The notes below the pieces were generated by a model. It worked only from the letters and a program-made list of their open reading frames with translations. It had not been told where the DNA came from and did no database searches. Below are positions 14,511-23,397 of a stretch of 38,723 nucleotides of DNA, piece after piece. The DNA is taken from the NCBI GenBank assembly GCA_018302705.1, contig JAGVZI010000009.1:1-38723 (forward strand). The letters run 5' to 3'. A program made the translations under genes and the position numbers. Origin of the DNA: Candidatus Woesearchaeota archaeon (lineage in GTDB: Archaea > Nanobdellota > Nanobdellia > SCGC-AAA011-G17 > ARS1403). Each line of letters begins with the position of its first letter. Within the stretch, counting starts at the first letter, position 1.

Positions 14511-14585
14511 ACAATGAACAGAGTTGATTATCTTCATTAAGAGTAATTCTGATTTTAATAGCTTTAGCTCTGTGAAAAGTTTTTT
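14511..14585 (+). ncRNA. Candidate short RNA upstream of tRNA-His
   Basis: A strong TATA (TATATATTTAAATA, about 14475-14488) predicts a start near 14511. ACAGAG (14518-14523) and CTCTGT (14568-14573) could close a terminal stem, followed by a T-run (GTTTTTTA). It contains CTGA (14548-14551, within TTCTGATTTT) and TTGATTA, loosely like C/D boxes, but the consensus is poor. The ORF-track entry 14524-14715 that crosses it and the tRNA is not a gene. It may alternatively be a leader of the tRNA-His/hisS transcript. Confidence 0.3.
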
Positions 14586-14612
14586 ATATATTCAACAAAT
14601 AGAGGAAAGCAT

Positions 14613-14685
14613 GATGGGTATAGTGAAAGGGTTATCACAGAGGCCTGTGGAGCCTCAGATCCGAGTTCAAGTCTCGGTACCCATC
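14613..14685 (+). tRNA. tRNA-His (GUG), intron-free
   Basis: Acceptor ATGGGTA pairs with TACCCAT. The histidine-specific extra G(-1) (14613) is encoded and pairs with discriminator C73 (14685). The anticodon arm is GAGGC-CTGTGGA-GCCTC (GTG) and the T-arm CCGAG-TTCAAGT-CTCGG. T8, A9 and G10 fit only when G(-1) is counted. TATA box TTTTTTATATATT at 14579-14591. No CCA is encoded. hisS begins 26 bp downstream on the same strand. Confidence 0.96.
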
Positions 14686-14711
14686 CTTTCCAAGAAAATA
14701 AGAGGTGAAAA

Positions 14712-16013
14712 ATGAAACTTCAAAACCCAAGAGGGATGAGGGACCTTAATCCTGAAGAAAGCATTTTCAGAAATCAAATAATCGGAATAATCAAGGAGAC
14801 TTTTGAAAGCTACGGCTTTTCTCCTCTTGAAACGCCCCTAATAGAAAGGTTTGATGTTCTTTCTGCAAAATATGCTGGTGGAGATGAAATACTAAAAGAA
14901 ACTTTCAAGTTAAAAGACCAGGGAAAAAGACAGCTCGGATTAAGGTATGATTTAACAGTGCCTTTAGCAAGATACATTGGTATGAATCTGCAAATAAAAT
15001 TGCCTTTCAAGAGGTATCAGATAGGAAATGTTTACAGAGATGGCCCGATAAAACTTGGAAGAACAAGAGAATTTGTGCAGTGTGATGCGGACATAATCGG
15101 GAGCTCCTCTCCGATAGCAGATGCAGAATTGTTGTTGCTAACTTCAAGAATTTTTGACAGGTTAAACCTCAAAGTTGAAATCAAACTGAATTCCAGGAAA
15201 ATATTAAATGCAATTATGGAAGCACTAAACATCCCAGAAAAAGACAAAGTTGAATTCATCCTTTCCTTGGACAAGCTGGATAAAATAGGGATTAATGGCG
15301 TTAGAGAAGAATTGAAAAGAAAGGGGATCAAAGAATACAAAGAGATTAATTCTTTATTATCAACTGCAAAAATAAAATCTCCTGGCGAATTAAAAGGCTA
15401 TACCAAAAAATTGTTTGATAAAAAAAAGAAAAGGTTTGAGAACACAGAATTCGAAAAAGGTTTTGACGAAATTGAAGAAATTTTAAATTACCTGAAGGGT
15501 TTGAGAATAAAAAATATCGGATTCAACGGAGCATTAGCAAGAGGTTTATCCTATTATACAGGGGCTGTATTCGAAGTTTTTTTGAAGAATTCTGAGATAA
15601 AAAGCTCTGTTGCTGGCGGAGGAAGATATGACGAGATGATTGGAAAATTTTTGGAAGGAAAAAATTACTATCCCGCTACAGGGATTTCATTTGGACTGGA
15701 GCCCATCATCAAATCTCTTAAAGTTGACAAGAAAGAGGTTAAGAAAACAGTCACTGAAATCTATGTAATCCCGATAAATACTTTAAAGGAGTCTTTGGAG
15801 ATTGCAGAGGAATTAAGAAAAAACAATATTAAGGTCGATGTTGCATTTGACAAGAAAGGCGTGGGTAAAAACTTGGAGTATGCTGACAAGATGGAAATTC
15901 CTTATGCAGCTATCATTGGAGAAGATGAGCTGAAGAAAAATAAAGTGAAATTAAAAAATATGAAAACTGGAAAAGAAAAATTTGTGAGCATAGAAGAAAT
16001 AAAGAAACTTTAG
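14712..16013 (+). CDS. hisS: Histidyl-tRNA synthetase
   Basis: 433 residues, class II synthetase charging tRNA-His. Motif 1 region (RNQIIGIIKETFESYGFSPL), motif 2 (RYQIGNVYRDGP..GRTREFVQCDADIIG), the histidine-specific 'ARGLSYYTGAVFEVF' loop, and motif 3 with AGGGRYDEM and 'ATGISFGLEPI'. A C-terminal anticodon-binding alpha/beta domain follows (about 340-433; EIYVIPINTLKESLEIAEEL). ATG 14712 is preceded by GAGGTG. It lies 26 bp behind tRNA-His and probably shares its transcript. Confidence 0.96.
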   Translation: MKLQNPRGMRDLNPEESIFRNQIIGIIKETFESYGFSPLETPLIERFDVLSAKYAGGDEILKETFKLKDQGKRQLGLRYDLTVPLARYIGMNLQIKLPFKRYQIGNVYRDGPIKLGRTREFVQCDADIIGSSSPIADAELLLLTSRIFDRLNLKVEIKLNSRKILNAIMEALNIPEKDKVEFILSLDKLDKIGINGVREELKRKGIKEYKEINSLLSTAKIKSPGELKGYTKKLFDKKKKRFENTEFEKGFDEIEEILNYLKGLRIKNIGFNGALARGLSYYTGAVFEVFLKNSEIKSSVAGGGRYDEMIGKFLEGKNYYPATGISFGLEPIIKSLKVDKKEVKKTVTEIYVIPINTLKESLEIAEELRKNNIKVDVAFDKKGVGKNLEYADKMEIPYAAIIGEDELKKNKVKLKNMKTGKEKFVSIEEIKKL

Positions 16014-16029
16014 AAATATTTAATAATTT

Positions 16030-19000
16030 TTATACAACAAACCTATTATCAAAATTACAGACACCATTTTCACAACCATTTTCACAGTTATATTTAGTTA
16101 TTCTTCCTATCACCCCATTACTGTCACAATAGCCTTCAAGTAAAAGATTCTCCTGTTCCGGCTGTCCTGGTGATGGAGATTGATTATCTTTTAAGCAAAT
16201 ATCTTCAAATACTCCAAAGAGAGGTTCATTTGTGATGGAACCCTTTTCATAATAATCCACACCTCCATCGCTATCACTGCATGTTTCACAACTACCGCAA
16301 TAATTACAATCTTCATATAAATCTAAATTTCCAGTAATCTCAATTAGATATTTATTAATTAATTTAACATTACCCACCATAATTCTACATTTGGCACTTA
16401 CATCTCCCATTATATCCCCATTAGAAATGAACTGAGCAACTACTCTTCTTCCTTTAGCAGAATTTATTGTGCTTAATGGTAGCAACTTTTGATCACCAAT
16501 ACTGATACTCTCCTTAACCTTTAAAGATATATTTTTAGACAAAATTACTAAGGTTGCAGAAGAACTTCTATCAGGATCATTGGGATCATAAAATGTTTCT
16601 CTATTTTCTATTTGAACACCATTAATAACTTTTGTTGATCTAGGGTATATTGTTTCAATAACACCATCAACATTTATAATAACAACCCCCCCTGACCCAA
16701 CTCTTTCTAACTTAACTATATTTTGCTCCCCAATAAATAAATCATATAAACCCAGATAGCAAGCCCCTTCAATGAACCCAAAGAATAAATATTCCTTTCC
16801 ATTTAATAAATTGACAATATTATCCTCAATTAGATTTTCTCCAGTAGCACATACCTCACTATAATCATTACAATCTCCTAAAAAGGTACCATCAACACAT
16901 GAGAAACCCGAAGGATTCCTTTCTCCAGGATGAACCCTATCTTTATTTATCCTTATGCCATTATTCTGTACATTTCTTTGAAACATAGGCCATTCTGAAT
17001 TATCTAAAGGATTATATGATGATTCCAAATCAAACATAAAAATATATCCGTCTCTTGTTCCAACAACTATTTCGTTATTTCCGTCTCCATCAATGTCATC
17101 AATTACAGGTGATGCAATGGCGCCATATTTATTATCTCTAACAACTTTTGGCCACCCATTAATTAAGCTTCCATCCAGATCCCACGCATAAATCTTATCT
17201 TTATTTGGAGGATATTGGATTATTTCTAATTCATCGTCATTATCAACATTCCCAGCAATAGGAGAAGACCTACCTGGCATAAAACTAATCAAAAGTACAC
17301 TCCTACCAGGTACATTCCATCTATTTAATATTCCATCATTACTAAAAACTAGAATTCCGTCCCCATGACTATCCCCAATAACAACTTCTAAGTTCCCATC
17401 TCTATCAAAATCTGCAACAGAAGGCGATGCATACTTGGAGTTTCCATTTCCAAAAGGACCATATTTAATACGCCCATTTTTATTTAACACATATGAATAG
17501 CCATCTACATTAGAGATAATCTCTAAATGCCCATCTTCATCCAAATCTGCTACAACTGACGAAGAGATATCACAAAAGGTAGTATCGATGGTAAATGGCC
17601 ATCCCCTCTTAACTGGCCCATTAGGATTATTCTTCCCGTCCCCATTGAATATGTATACTTTACATTTCTCTTCATTTTTATTATAAACACCGCCCAAAAC
17701 AATTTCCTTTAATCCATCATTATCTACATCAACAACATTAGGAGTGCCTTCAATAAAATCAGAGATGTAAACTGGCCATCCTTCTTTTATATTACCATTA
17801 TTTTCAAAAACATATATCCCTCCCCCTTTCAATCCTTCTTCATCATACCACCGAGACTCATAAGCAACAACTATTTCGTTATTTCCGTCTCCATCAATGT
17901 CATCAATTATAGGGTGTGAAGGATGGTCACCCTCGCTAACATCTAGATCTAATAAAACATCTCCATTATAATCAAGTATCTGTAATCCTCGGCTTGAAGC
18001 AACTAAGATTTCATTTTCTAAATCATCATCAAGGTTCCCTATAGAAACAAGAGTCTCTCCGACATTATGTTTCTTAGGCCATCCTGCCTTAATCTCTCCC
18101 TCGCTATCAAACACATAGACATATGTAAATGAAGTTACTATAACCTCTTTACTTCCATCTAAATCAAGATCGCTAACATGATTAGAATAGATGCTATCTA
18201 TACCGCCTTCTAATTTTTTGCCCCAGCCTTTATGAATTTCTGTATTTACAAATATTCGAGAAAAAGAATTAATAAGATTGCCATTTTTAGAAACCTCCAG
18301 TTTAAGGGTATATGTTGCACTTTCTAAATGTTCAGCATAAAATGTCGCCAAAATATCTTGCCCATCTGATTGACTACCAGAGCTTATTTCTATCCATGTT
18401 TCAGGATATAGCCCACTACCGTAATAAACCTTATAGCTATCACCATTTGCAATACCAGTAATTACAGTATTATCAACAACATACTCTCCATTTTGAGGGG
18501 ATGTTATTTCAGACACGGCATTAACAGGATTAAAATCTAAAGCACTTTTAACATTAATTCTTCCAACCCCGATATATTCCTCACTTATAGTCGGGTCAGA
18601 ACTCTGCGTCAGAATTTGCTTAATTTGTTCTGGATCATAATTTCCATTAGAAAGCAATAAACCAACAACACCAGCAACATAAGGAGCAGCCATTGAAGTT
18701 CCAGAATAAGATTCATAACTCCTCTTAATTCCATCAGAAACCTCTATTCTGTATCTATATGTTCCTTCTTTAAGACGGCTTTTAATAGAATCATAGAAAT
18801 CACTGCCCTCATAGAGTATAATTATCGGGATTTCAGAAATAACACCTGAAGGCCAACCCAATACCTCAAAGCTGACCCCTAAAATGACAATACCAACTGC
18901 TCCTTGATTAATCGCTATATTAGTCTTTTCATACAAACTTATTTCCCCTTCATCCAAAAAAACAATTTTATCTTTAGCATCTATTCCAGAATAATCTCCT

Positions 19001-20415
19001 AATCTCCCTAATCCCGCATATACTGCTTCAGATTCTTCTATCTTTATAGGAGAAAGATCTATATTTGGACATGAAAGGATATACTCAATATCCCCCCACC
19101 CCGTTCCACCTCTCTCCCTAAATTTACATTCCCTATTGACCGTAGTTGGGATTGTGCTTATTATATTAACACCGGGAGCAGCAATATCTACCCAATAGCC
19201 ATAACTTGAAAAGTCTGCTTTATCATCATTTAAATCAGTCGCAGCAACACTAATAACATTTTCATTGCCTGCAGGATATTCTATAGAGTCATGACCTAAA
19301 TTTCCAGCAGCTGCAATCAGAACAACCCCTCTTTCATGAGCATAATTAATAGCATCGTTAACAATGTCTGAATAACCTCCTCCAAAGCTCATACTGATAA
19401 TATCTGCTTCATTATCTGCAGCATATCGTATTGCATTAGCGATACTAACTATATCCAAAGAGCCCACTTTCCCTATATCGCCATTTTCATACTGTAATTT
19501 TAAAGAAAAACCAGCCCTCAAGGGCATTATTTTACAATCATGGCAAACTCCTGCTATCCCTATGTTATTATCTGCGACACCCGCTGCAATTCCGGCAACA
19601 TGCGTCCCATGACCATAAAAATCCGTAGGATCATTATCTATTATACTATAATCTTCTCCTTTCACCAAACAGCTTCCATCTAAACATAAATTATCTGTAT
19701 TTAAGTCGACAAAATCATATCCTACAATATCATCAATATAATTGTTGTTATCATCATCAAGATTATTATACGGAATTTCATCTGCATTTCTCCATATATT
19801 TTCAGCTAAATCCTCATGATTGTAATCTACTCCAGAATCAATTATGGCTATTACTACATTAGAATTTCCTTTTTCTCTATCCCACCCTAGTTCAGCATCT
19901 GTATTTTTATGGGCCCACTGCTCATTGTAACGAAGATCATTTGGAATAAAAGAGGTATAATAAAGAAAGTTAGGTTCAGCATATTCAACATCATCAATCA
20001 ATTCATATTCTCTAGCTAAAATCTCCAAGTCAACATCATTATCAAATTTAAGTTTATAAATTCCTCTGACTTCTTTCTCAGGATCATAAACTATCTTTAG
20101 CCTAACGCCCATTCTTTGGAAAAATCCTATTTCACTCGTTTCAAAAATAGGGGTTATGCTATCTACTTTATATTTTCTATTTAGCTCTTCAAATGGAGAA
20201 GCTCCAAAAATGGCGCCCCCAGTAATAGAGTTATCAATTTCACGCTTAAGTTTAACAATCAACTCCCCTTTTACATATTTTGGAAAATTATTTCCTATAA
20301 CCTCAGAATCTTCATCGAATTTTTGGGCTACAATACTCTCATTAAAACCTTGAGAAATAGCACTCTGAACAAATAAAAGTAATACTATTAAAATCAAACC
20401 TCTTTTTAAATACAT
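16030..20415 (-). CDS. Giant secreted subtilisin-like protease with PA insert and FG-GAP repeats
   Basis: 1461 residues. Signal peptide (GLILIVLLLFVQSAIS). Propeptide-like region to about 160. The S8 peptidase domain has the complete triad: D193 (AIIDSGVDYNHEDL), H269 (YGHGTHVAGIAAG) and S574 (SGTSMAAPYV). A protease-associated (PA) domain is inserted at about 430-560. After a short beta domain (about 640-730), a run of FG-GAP/VCBS-type repeats (about 735-1130; DDIDGDGNNEIVV, VADLDEDGHLEI) should form a calcium-dependent propeller. The C-terminal 300 residues include a cysteine-rich patch (CNYCGSCETCSDSDGG). It probably degrades or processes proteins outside the cell. No C-terminal membrane anchor is seen. 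Confidence 0.93.
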   Translation of the reverse strand: MYLKRGLILIVLLLFVQSAISQGFNESIVAQKFDEDSEVIGNNFPKYVKGELIVKLKREIDNSITGGAIFGASPFEELNRKYKVDSITPIFETSEIGFFQRMGVRLKIVYDPEKEVRGIYKLKFDNDVDLEILAREYELIDDVEYAEPNFLYYTSFIPNDLRYNEQWAHKNTDAELGWDREKGNSNVVIAIIDSGVDYNHEDLAENIWRNADEIPYNNLDDDNNNYIDDIVGYDFVDLNTDNLCLDGSCLVKGEDYSIIDNDPTDFYGHGTHVAGIAAGVADNNIGIAGVCHDCKIMPLRAGFSLKLQYENGDIGKVGSLDIVSIANAIRYAADNEADIISMSFGGGYSDIVNDAINYAHERGVVLIAAAGNLGHDSIEYPAGNENVISVAATDLNDDKADFSSYGYWVDIAAPGVNIISTIPTTVNRECKFRERGGTGWGDIEYILSCPNIDLSPIKIEESEAVYAGLGRLGDYSGIDAKDKIVFLDEGEISLYEKTNIAINQGAVGIVILGVSFEVLGWPSGVISEIPIIILYEGSDFYDSIKSRLKEGTYRYRIEVSDGIKRSYESYSGTSMAAPYVAGVVGLLLSNGNYDPEQIKQILTQSSDPTISEEYIGVGRINVKSALDFNPVNAVSEITSPQNGEYVVDNTVITGIANGDSYKVYYGSGLYPETWIEISSGSQSDGQDILATFYAEHLESATYTLKLEVSKNGNLINSFSRIFVNTEIHKGWGKKLEGGIDSIYSNHVSDLDLDGSKEVIVTSFTYVYVFDSEGEIKAGWPKKHNVGETLVSIGNLDDDLENEILVASSRGLQILDYNGDVLLDLDVSEGDHPSHPIIDDIDGDGNNEIVVAYESRWYDEEGLKGGGIYVFENNGNIKEGWPVYISDFIEGTPNVVDVDNDGLKEIVLGGVYNKNEEKCKVYIFNGDGKNNPNGPVKRGWPFTIDTTFCDISSSVVADLDEDGHLEIISNVDGYSYVLNKNGRIKYGPFGNGNSKYASPSVADFDRDGNLEVVIGDSHGDGILVFSNDGILNRWNVPGRSVLLISFMPGRSSPIAGNVDNDDELEIIQYPPNKDKIYAWDLDGSLINGWPKVVRDNKYGAIASPVIDDIDGDGNNEIVVGTRDGYIFMFDLESSYNPLDNSEWPMFQRNVQNNGIRINKDRVHPGERNPSGFSCVDGTFLGDCNDYSEVCATGENLIEDNIVNLLNGKEYLFFGFIEGACYLGLYDLFIGEQNIVKLERVGSGGVVIINVDGVIETIYPRSTKVINGVQIENRETFYDPNDPDRSSSATLVILSKNISLKVKESISIGDQKLLPLSTINSAKGRRVVAQFISNGDIMGDVSAKCRIMVGNVKLINKYLIEITGNLDLYEDCNYCGSCETCSDSDGGVDYYEKGSITNEPLFGVFEDICLKDNQSPSPGQPEQENLLLEGYCDSNGVIGRITKYNCENGCENGVCNFDNRFVV
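17061..17105 (-). repeat. 45-bp repeat within the FG-GAP region, copy 1
   Basis: Identical to 17865-17909 and encodes the repeat core DDIDGDGNNEIVV. Other FG-GAP units in this gene differ at DNA level, so this exact pair points to recent duplication or gene conversion. Confidence 0.85.
17865..17909 (-). repeat. 45-bp repeat within the FG-GAP region, copy 2
   Basis: Exact match of 17061-17105, 804 bp away in the same orientation and reading frame (804 is divisible by 3). Confidence 0.85.
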
Positions 20416-20504
20416 ATAGGAACAACAATCTTCAAAACTATAAAAACTTAACTCAAAACAATAAAATATAAAGAATAGTTACGCTATAAAAATAAAAAAG
20501 TAAT

Positions 20505-20786
20505 TTATTCCAATTCTATTTCAATGCCGCCCATTTTAGGCACGATTATCTTGTTATATATTGATGCCCCGATGTATCCTGAAACATAGCCGACTGCGCC
20601 ATATGCTATTGGAGAAAAAACTATTGTTAAAACTCCAAGTCCTGTTGCTAGTGGAATGCCCATCATTGATTCTGCTATGCTGCTGGTTAAAGAAAAGATT
20701 ATTCCTGAAACTAATCCTGAAAAAAAGCCAAACAAGCCAAGGATGTTTGCTAAAGATTTTTGGTTTACATAGGTTATTGTTTTCAT
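20505..20786 (-). CDS. Small glycine-rich two/three-helix membrane protein
   Basis: 93 residues, starting inside the scpA stop (ATGA overlap), so translationally coupled to scpA. Hydrophobic segments lie at about 13-36 (ILGLFGFFSGLVSGIIFSLT) and 45-75 (LATGLGVLTIVFSPIAYGAV), with many Gly pairs suitable for helix packing. The short C-terminal tail ends in acidic residues (GGIEIELE). The sequence resembles small archaeal DUF3566-type proteins in general pattern; that is not certain. Link to chromosome segregation is suggested only by the operon. Confidence 0.62.
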   Translation of the reverse strand: MKTITYVNQKSLANILGLFGFFSGLVSGIIFSLTSSIAESMMGIPLATGLGVLTIVFSPIAYGAVGYVSGYIGASIYNKIIVPKMGGIEIELE

Positions 20787-21505
20787 TCATTATCACCTCG
20801 TATTTTTATTTCAATGTCACCAAAATGCTCCTCCTGCAGCAGATCTATTTTTCTTTGGTGATCCAGATGCAGCAATGGAACAAATGCAGCTATTCTGTCC
20901 TCCCTCCTGCTGCTCTGCACAAGCTTATCAAATGTCAATTTCTTTTCTGTTTTAAATATGCTTATTATTTTATTATAAACATTGTCTATTAAATCATTTA
21001 TATTAACCTTCCTTTCTGGAGGCACAACTATAGGTATGTTTAATGCATACTCCCTTCTCAGCGCCCTCCTTTGGTCTACCTGCAATGCTTTTTGCAATGC
21101 TGAAAATAAATCTTGGATAGATACCTTCCTGCGCCTGGGCTGGGGCATTTTTGGAATTACAACAATCTTATTTTCTTCCAAGGCTTCTAGTGATTCCTGA
21201 TCAAGACCTTCTGGAATGAACTCTTCTTCAGGCGGATTTATTATGGATTCAAACCTTACTAGATCTTCCTCTACTAATTTTTGCGACTTTATTTTTAGCA
21301 GAATAGCGGAAGCAAGAATAACTTTTCCTGAGATTGCAAAGTTCATCTCTTGAAGCTTTTTTATAGTCTCAAGATATTTTTTAGCTAATAAAGAAATGTC
21401 AATGTCCCAAGGATCCATCTCTTCTGTCTTTACCAAGTCATAGAGAATTGTCTGCCAAGTTATCTCGTCCTCTTTTAAGAGCATTTCGAAGATACGATCT
21501 TGCAT
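20783..21505 (-). CDS. scpA: ScpA kleisin, SMC complex subunit
   Basis: 240 residues. ScpA bridges the SMC ATPase heads in chromosome condensation and segregation. The N-terminal signature is clear: ITWQTILYDLVKTEEMDPWDIDISLLAKKYLETI, then SGKVILASAILLKIKSQKL. The middle is variable and charged, and the C-terminal winged-helix-like segment (FDKLVQSSRREDRIAAFVPLLHLDHQRKI) contacts the SMC head. No scpB is in the window. A TATA box (TTTTATATATT on the minus strand, about 21519-21530) gives a short leader. Confidence 0.92.
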   Translation of the reverse strand: MQDRIFEMLLKEDEITWQTILYDLVKTEEMDPWDIDISLLAKKYLETIKKLQEMNFAISGKVILASAILLKIKSQKLVEEDLVRFESIINPPEEEFIPEGLDQESLEALEENKIVVIPKMPQPRRRKVSIQDLFSALQKALQVDQRRALRREYALNIPIVVPPERKVNINDLIDNVYNKIISIFKTEKKLTFDKLVQSSRREDRIAAFVPLLHLDHQRKIDLLQEEHFGDIEIKIRGDNE

Positions 21506-21670
21506 CTATAATGTAAAGAGAAGAGAATATATAAAACAATTGTTTTTACTGCGCATGACAAATACTAGCAAGCCAAGAATTAAGAAATTTCATGAAATTG
21601 TATGAAATCTTATGTAACTATTTTAAAGTAGTGTTATACCGAAAGCTTTATATATTAGTTGTAATTCGCT

Positions 21671-21751
21671 ATGCTATATCACCTCTTTTTCCCGGGATTC
21701 GGGCTTCGGCCTGGATTCTGGGTTTTGATGATTTTCTATTTACCACTATAA
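21671..21751 (+). CDS. Leaderless 26-residue hydrophobic micro-ORF overlapping a UUCG hairpin (candidate)
   Basis: ATG 21671 lies about 20-24 bp after the centre of a strong TATA (CTTTATATATTA, 21645-21656), ideal for a leaderless transcript. The frame reads MLYHLFFPGFGLRPGFWVLM and six more residues to TAA, a likely single membrane helix. The same bases (21691-21722) form a 14-bp stem, four pairs being G-U, closed by TTCG. So the locus might instead be a structured RNA or a 5' regulator. The rest of the 21506-21807 gap holds the scpA promoter and, near 21768-21806, short repeats of GTTTTAGCTAGT. Confidence 0.4.
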   Translation: MLYHLFFPGFGLRPGFWVLMIFYLPL

Positions 21752-21807
21752 GTTTATGCAAATAGCTGCTTTAGCCAGTTTTAGCTAGTGCTAGTTTTAG
21801 CTAGTTT

Positions 21808-22737
21808 ATGACTTATTATCTAAGACCAAGGTTCGCTAGGTTTAAAAACATTATTTTAGATAATAAATCTATGGCAGAAATTAAGCTAACTGGATATGAA
21901 GCTGTAGTCCCCAATTATGTATATAAAAGAAGTGTTGGTCTTTTTAAACTTCCTTATGGTTTTGGGGAAACCCCTTCTACTGAGATTTTGCAATTTTCAA
22001 GGATAAGGGCTCCTAGAGTGGGAGATGTTGTAAAATATGTGGGAGATGTTTCTAAGAAGGCGCCTCTTTTAAAAACCGGTTTACTGCTTCCTGTGCCTGA
22101 AGATGAGATGTTTCTTCTTAAGTTTATTTGCCAGCTTCCTAAGGGTGAATTGGAGGAAATTATCCATGAATCTGAGGACGCTATGGATCATTTAGCCAGA
22201 CATTATCCTGATGATAAATACCAAGAGGGAAGAGAATACTTATCTTTTGCCAGCGGAGTAGTGCCTGATATTGAATTGGAGCTGAATCTGGAAAGATGGA
22301 ACAAGGACCCGGATATATATGATACGGTAATAGACAAGATAGGGCTAAATGAGCTTCGCATTGATTTTTTGTTGTCAGAAGGAGGATATTTGCCAGACAA
22401 GAATAGGATGGACTATCTTATGAAGAGGAAAGCAAGAAACTCTAAGTTATTCTGGATTAGAGAATATGATAGTTATGGCCATGCTCTTAATGCAATTAAT
22501 CTTTTATATGATTCAACTAACGGCGATTTTAGCCCTGCTATTGATAAAAGCCATGATTTTTTTATGATTAGGTGCCTGCATACAGTTGGAAGGAGTGTGG
22601 CCTGCAGCAAAGTAAGATCTGGAATTTTTGGAATTATGGGTTTAACAAGCATAGAATTAAGTGGGAGAGGTGAACATCCTAGAGGAGTAAATAGGGGAGT
22701 AAAGAATTTCAATTTAAGAGACCTCAGCAAAAATTAA
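21808..22737 (+). CDS. Orphan protein, unknown function
   Basis: 309 residues, soluble, no signal peptide. No motif known to me. The N-terminal part is beta-rich with conserved-looking 'PRVGDVVKYVGDVSKK'; the centre is acidic and helical (EEIIHESEDAMDHLARHYPD). The C-terminal part contains 'FFMIRCLHTVGRSVACSKVR' and a glycine-rich, basic end (GRGEHPRGVNRGVKNFN). An in-frame ATG at codon 22 is an alternative start. The leader is rich in GCTAGT repeats. Codon use resembles neighbours. Confidence 0.55.
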   Translation: MTYYLRPRFARFKNIILDNKSMAEIKLTGYEAVVPNYVYKRSVGLFKLPYGFGETPSTEILQFSRIRAPRVGDVVKYVGDVSKKAPLLKTGLLLPVPEDEMFLLKFICQLPKGELEEIIHESEDAMDHLARHYPDDKYQEGREYLSFASGVVPDIELELNLERWNKDPDIYDTVIDKIGLNELRIDFLLSEGGYLPDKNRMDYLMKRKARNSKLFWIREYDSYGHALNAINLLYDSTNGDFSPAIDKSHDFFMIRCLHTVGRSVACSKVRSGIFGIMGLTSIELSGRGEHPRGVNRGVKNFNLRDLSKN

Positions 22738-22826
22738 TTTCCGTTTTCAATGCCAGACATGGTCTTTAAAATCTTATTTATAGCACAGTAAATTTTAAAA
22801 ATAAGCTGGGCTTGCAGGAAGCAACC

Positions 22827-23378
22827 ATGAAGCACGCAACCCCTGAGTTGAAAAATGGAGCAGGCATTAGAGAGCGGCTAAGAAATCAAAAAGCAGTTAT
22901 AGGAACTTATGTACCTGCTGATTTGTTTGAAAGAAGCTCATACTATTCTACTTACAGAAGGGCTAACAGGGAATTGGGAAACCTTGTCGATAAATTAAAT
23001 GGATTAAATGAATTAAATGGCGAAACGCCTAATGATAACATTTTTGTTTTTGAGAGAGCCATAGAGGTATTGAGCATTGATCAAGCCCTGGCCTATATAG
23101 TTACACTTGGAGTAGGGTTTGGATACGATGATAAAAGAGATGCAGGGAGAACCTTTAGACTCATCCTTGATTCCGGGCTTATGCTGAGATATAACCCTCC
23201 TTTCTTATCCAAAACTGTGCAAAAAATAGAGTTTGATGATGAGTTGAAGTATCATGTTAGAAGCTACGGGATAGACACCTTAAAATGGCTAGCAGGCAAA
23301 TTAAAAGCTGTGAACGTTCTTGAAGTTCGCGGAAGCGCTGGATTTGAATATCAATTAAGCACCGGGCTTTGGCCTTAA
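22827..23378 (+). CDS. Orphan helical protein, unknown function
   Basis: About 183 residues from ATG 22827 (the ORF track begins at an upstream TTG, 22812). A TATA-like TTATTTATAGC at about 22774-22784 precedes it. No signal peptide; mixed alpha/beta. Visible segments include a repeated low-complexity 'LNGLNELNGETPN' and hydrophobic helices (LSIDQALAYIVTLGVGFGYD). No family recognised. Convergent with the eS27 gene 20 bp downstream. Confidence 0.55.
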   Translation: MKHATPELKNGAGIRERLRNQKAVIGTYVPADLFERSSYYSTYRRANRELGNLVDKLNGLNELNGETPNDNIFVFERAIEVLSIDQALAYIVTLGVGFGYDDKRDAGRTFRLILDSGLMLRYNPPFLSKTVQKIEFDDELKYHVRSYGIDTLKWLAGKLKAVNVLEVRGSAGFEYQLSTGLWP

Positions 23379-23397
23379 GCGGATTATCTAAGGAGAG

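Noticed and set aside
14524-14715. ORF-track entry of 63 residues
   Set aside because: Runs through tRNA-His in the same direction; an artefact of the RNA gene.
16950-18240. Regularly spaced repeats, checked as a possible CRISPR array
   Set aside because: They are coding FG-GAP repeats of the subtilase, diverged and in frame; no cas genes or spacers.
20561-20992. 143-residue plus-strand ORF over scpA and the small membrane gene
   Set aside because: Antisense to two well-supported coupled genes, no promoter or start context.
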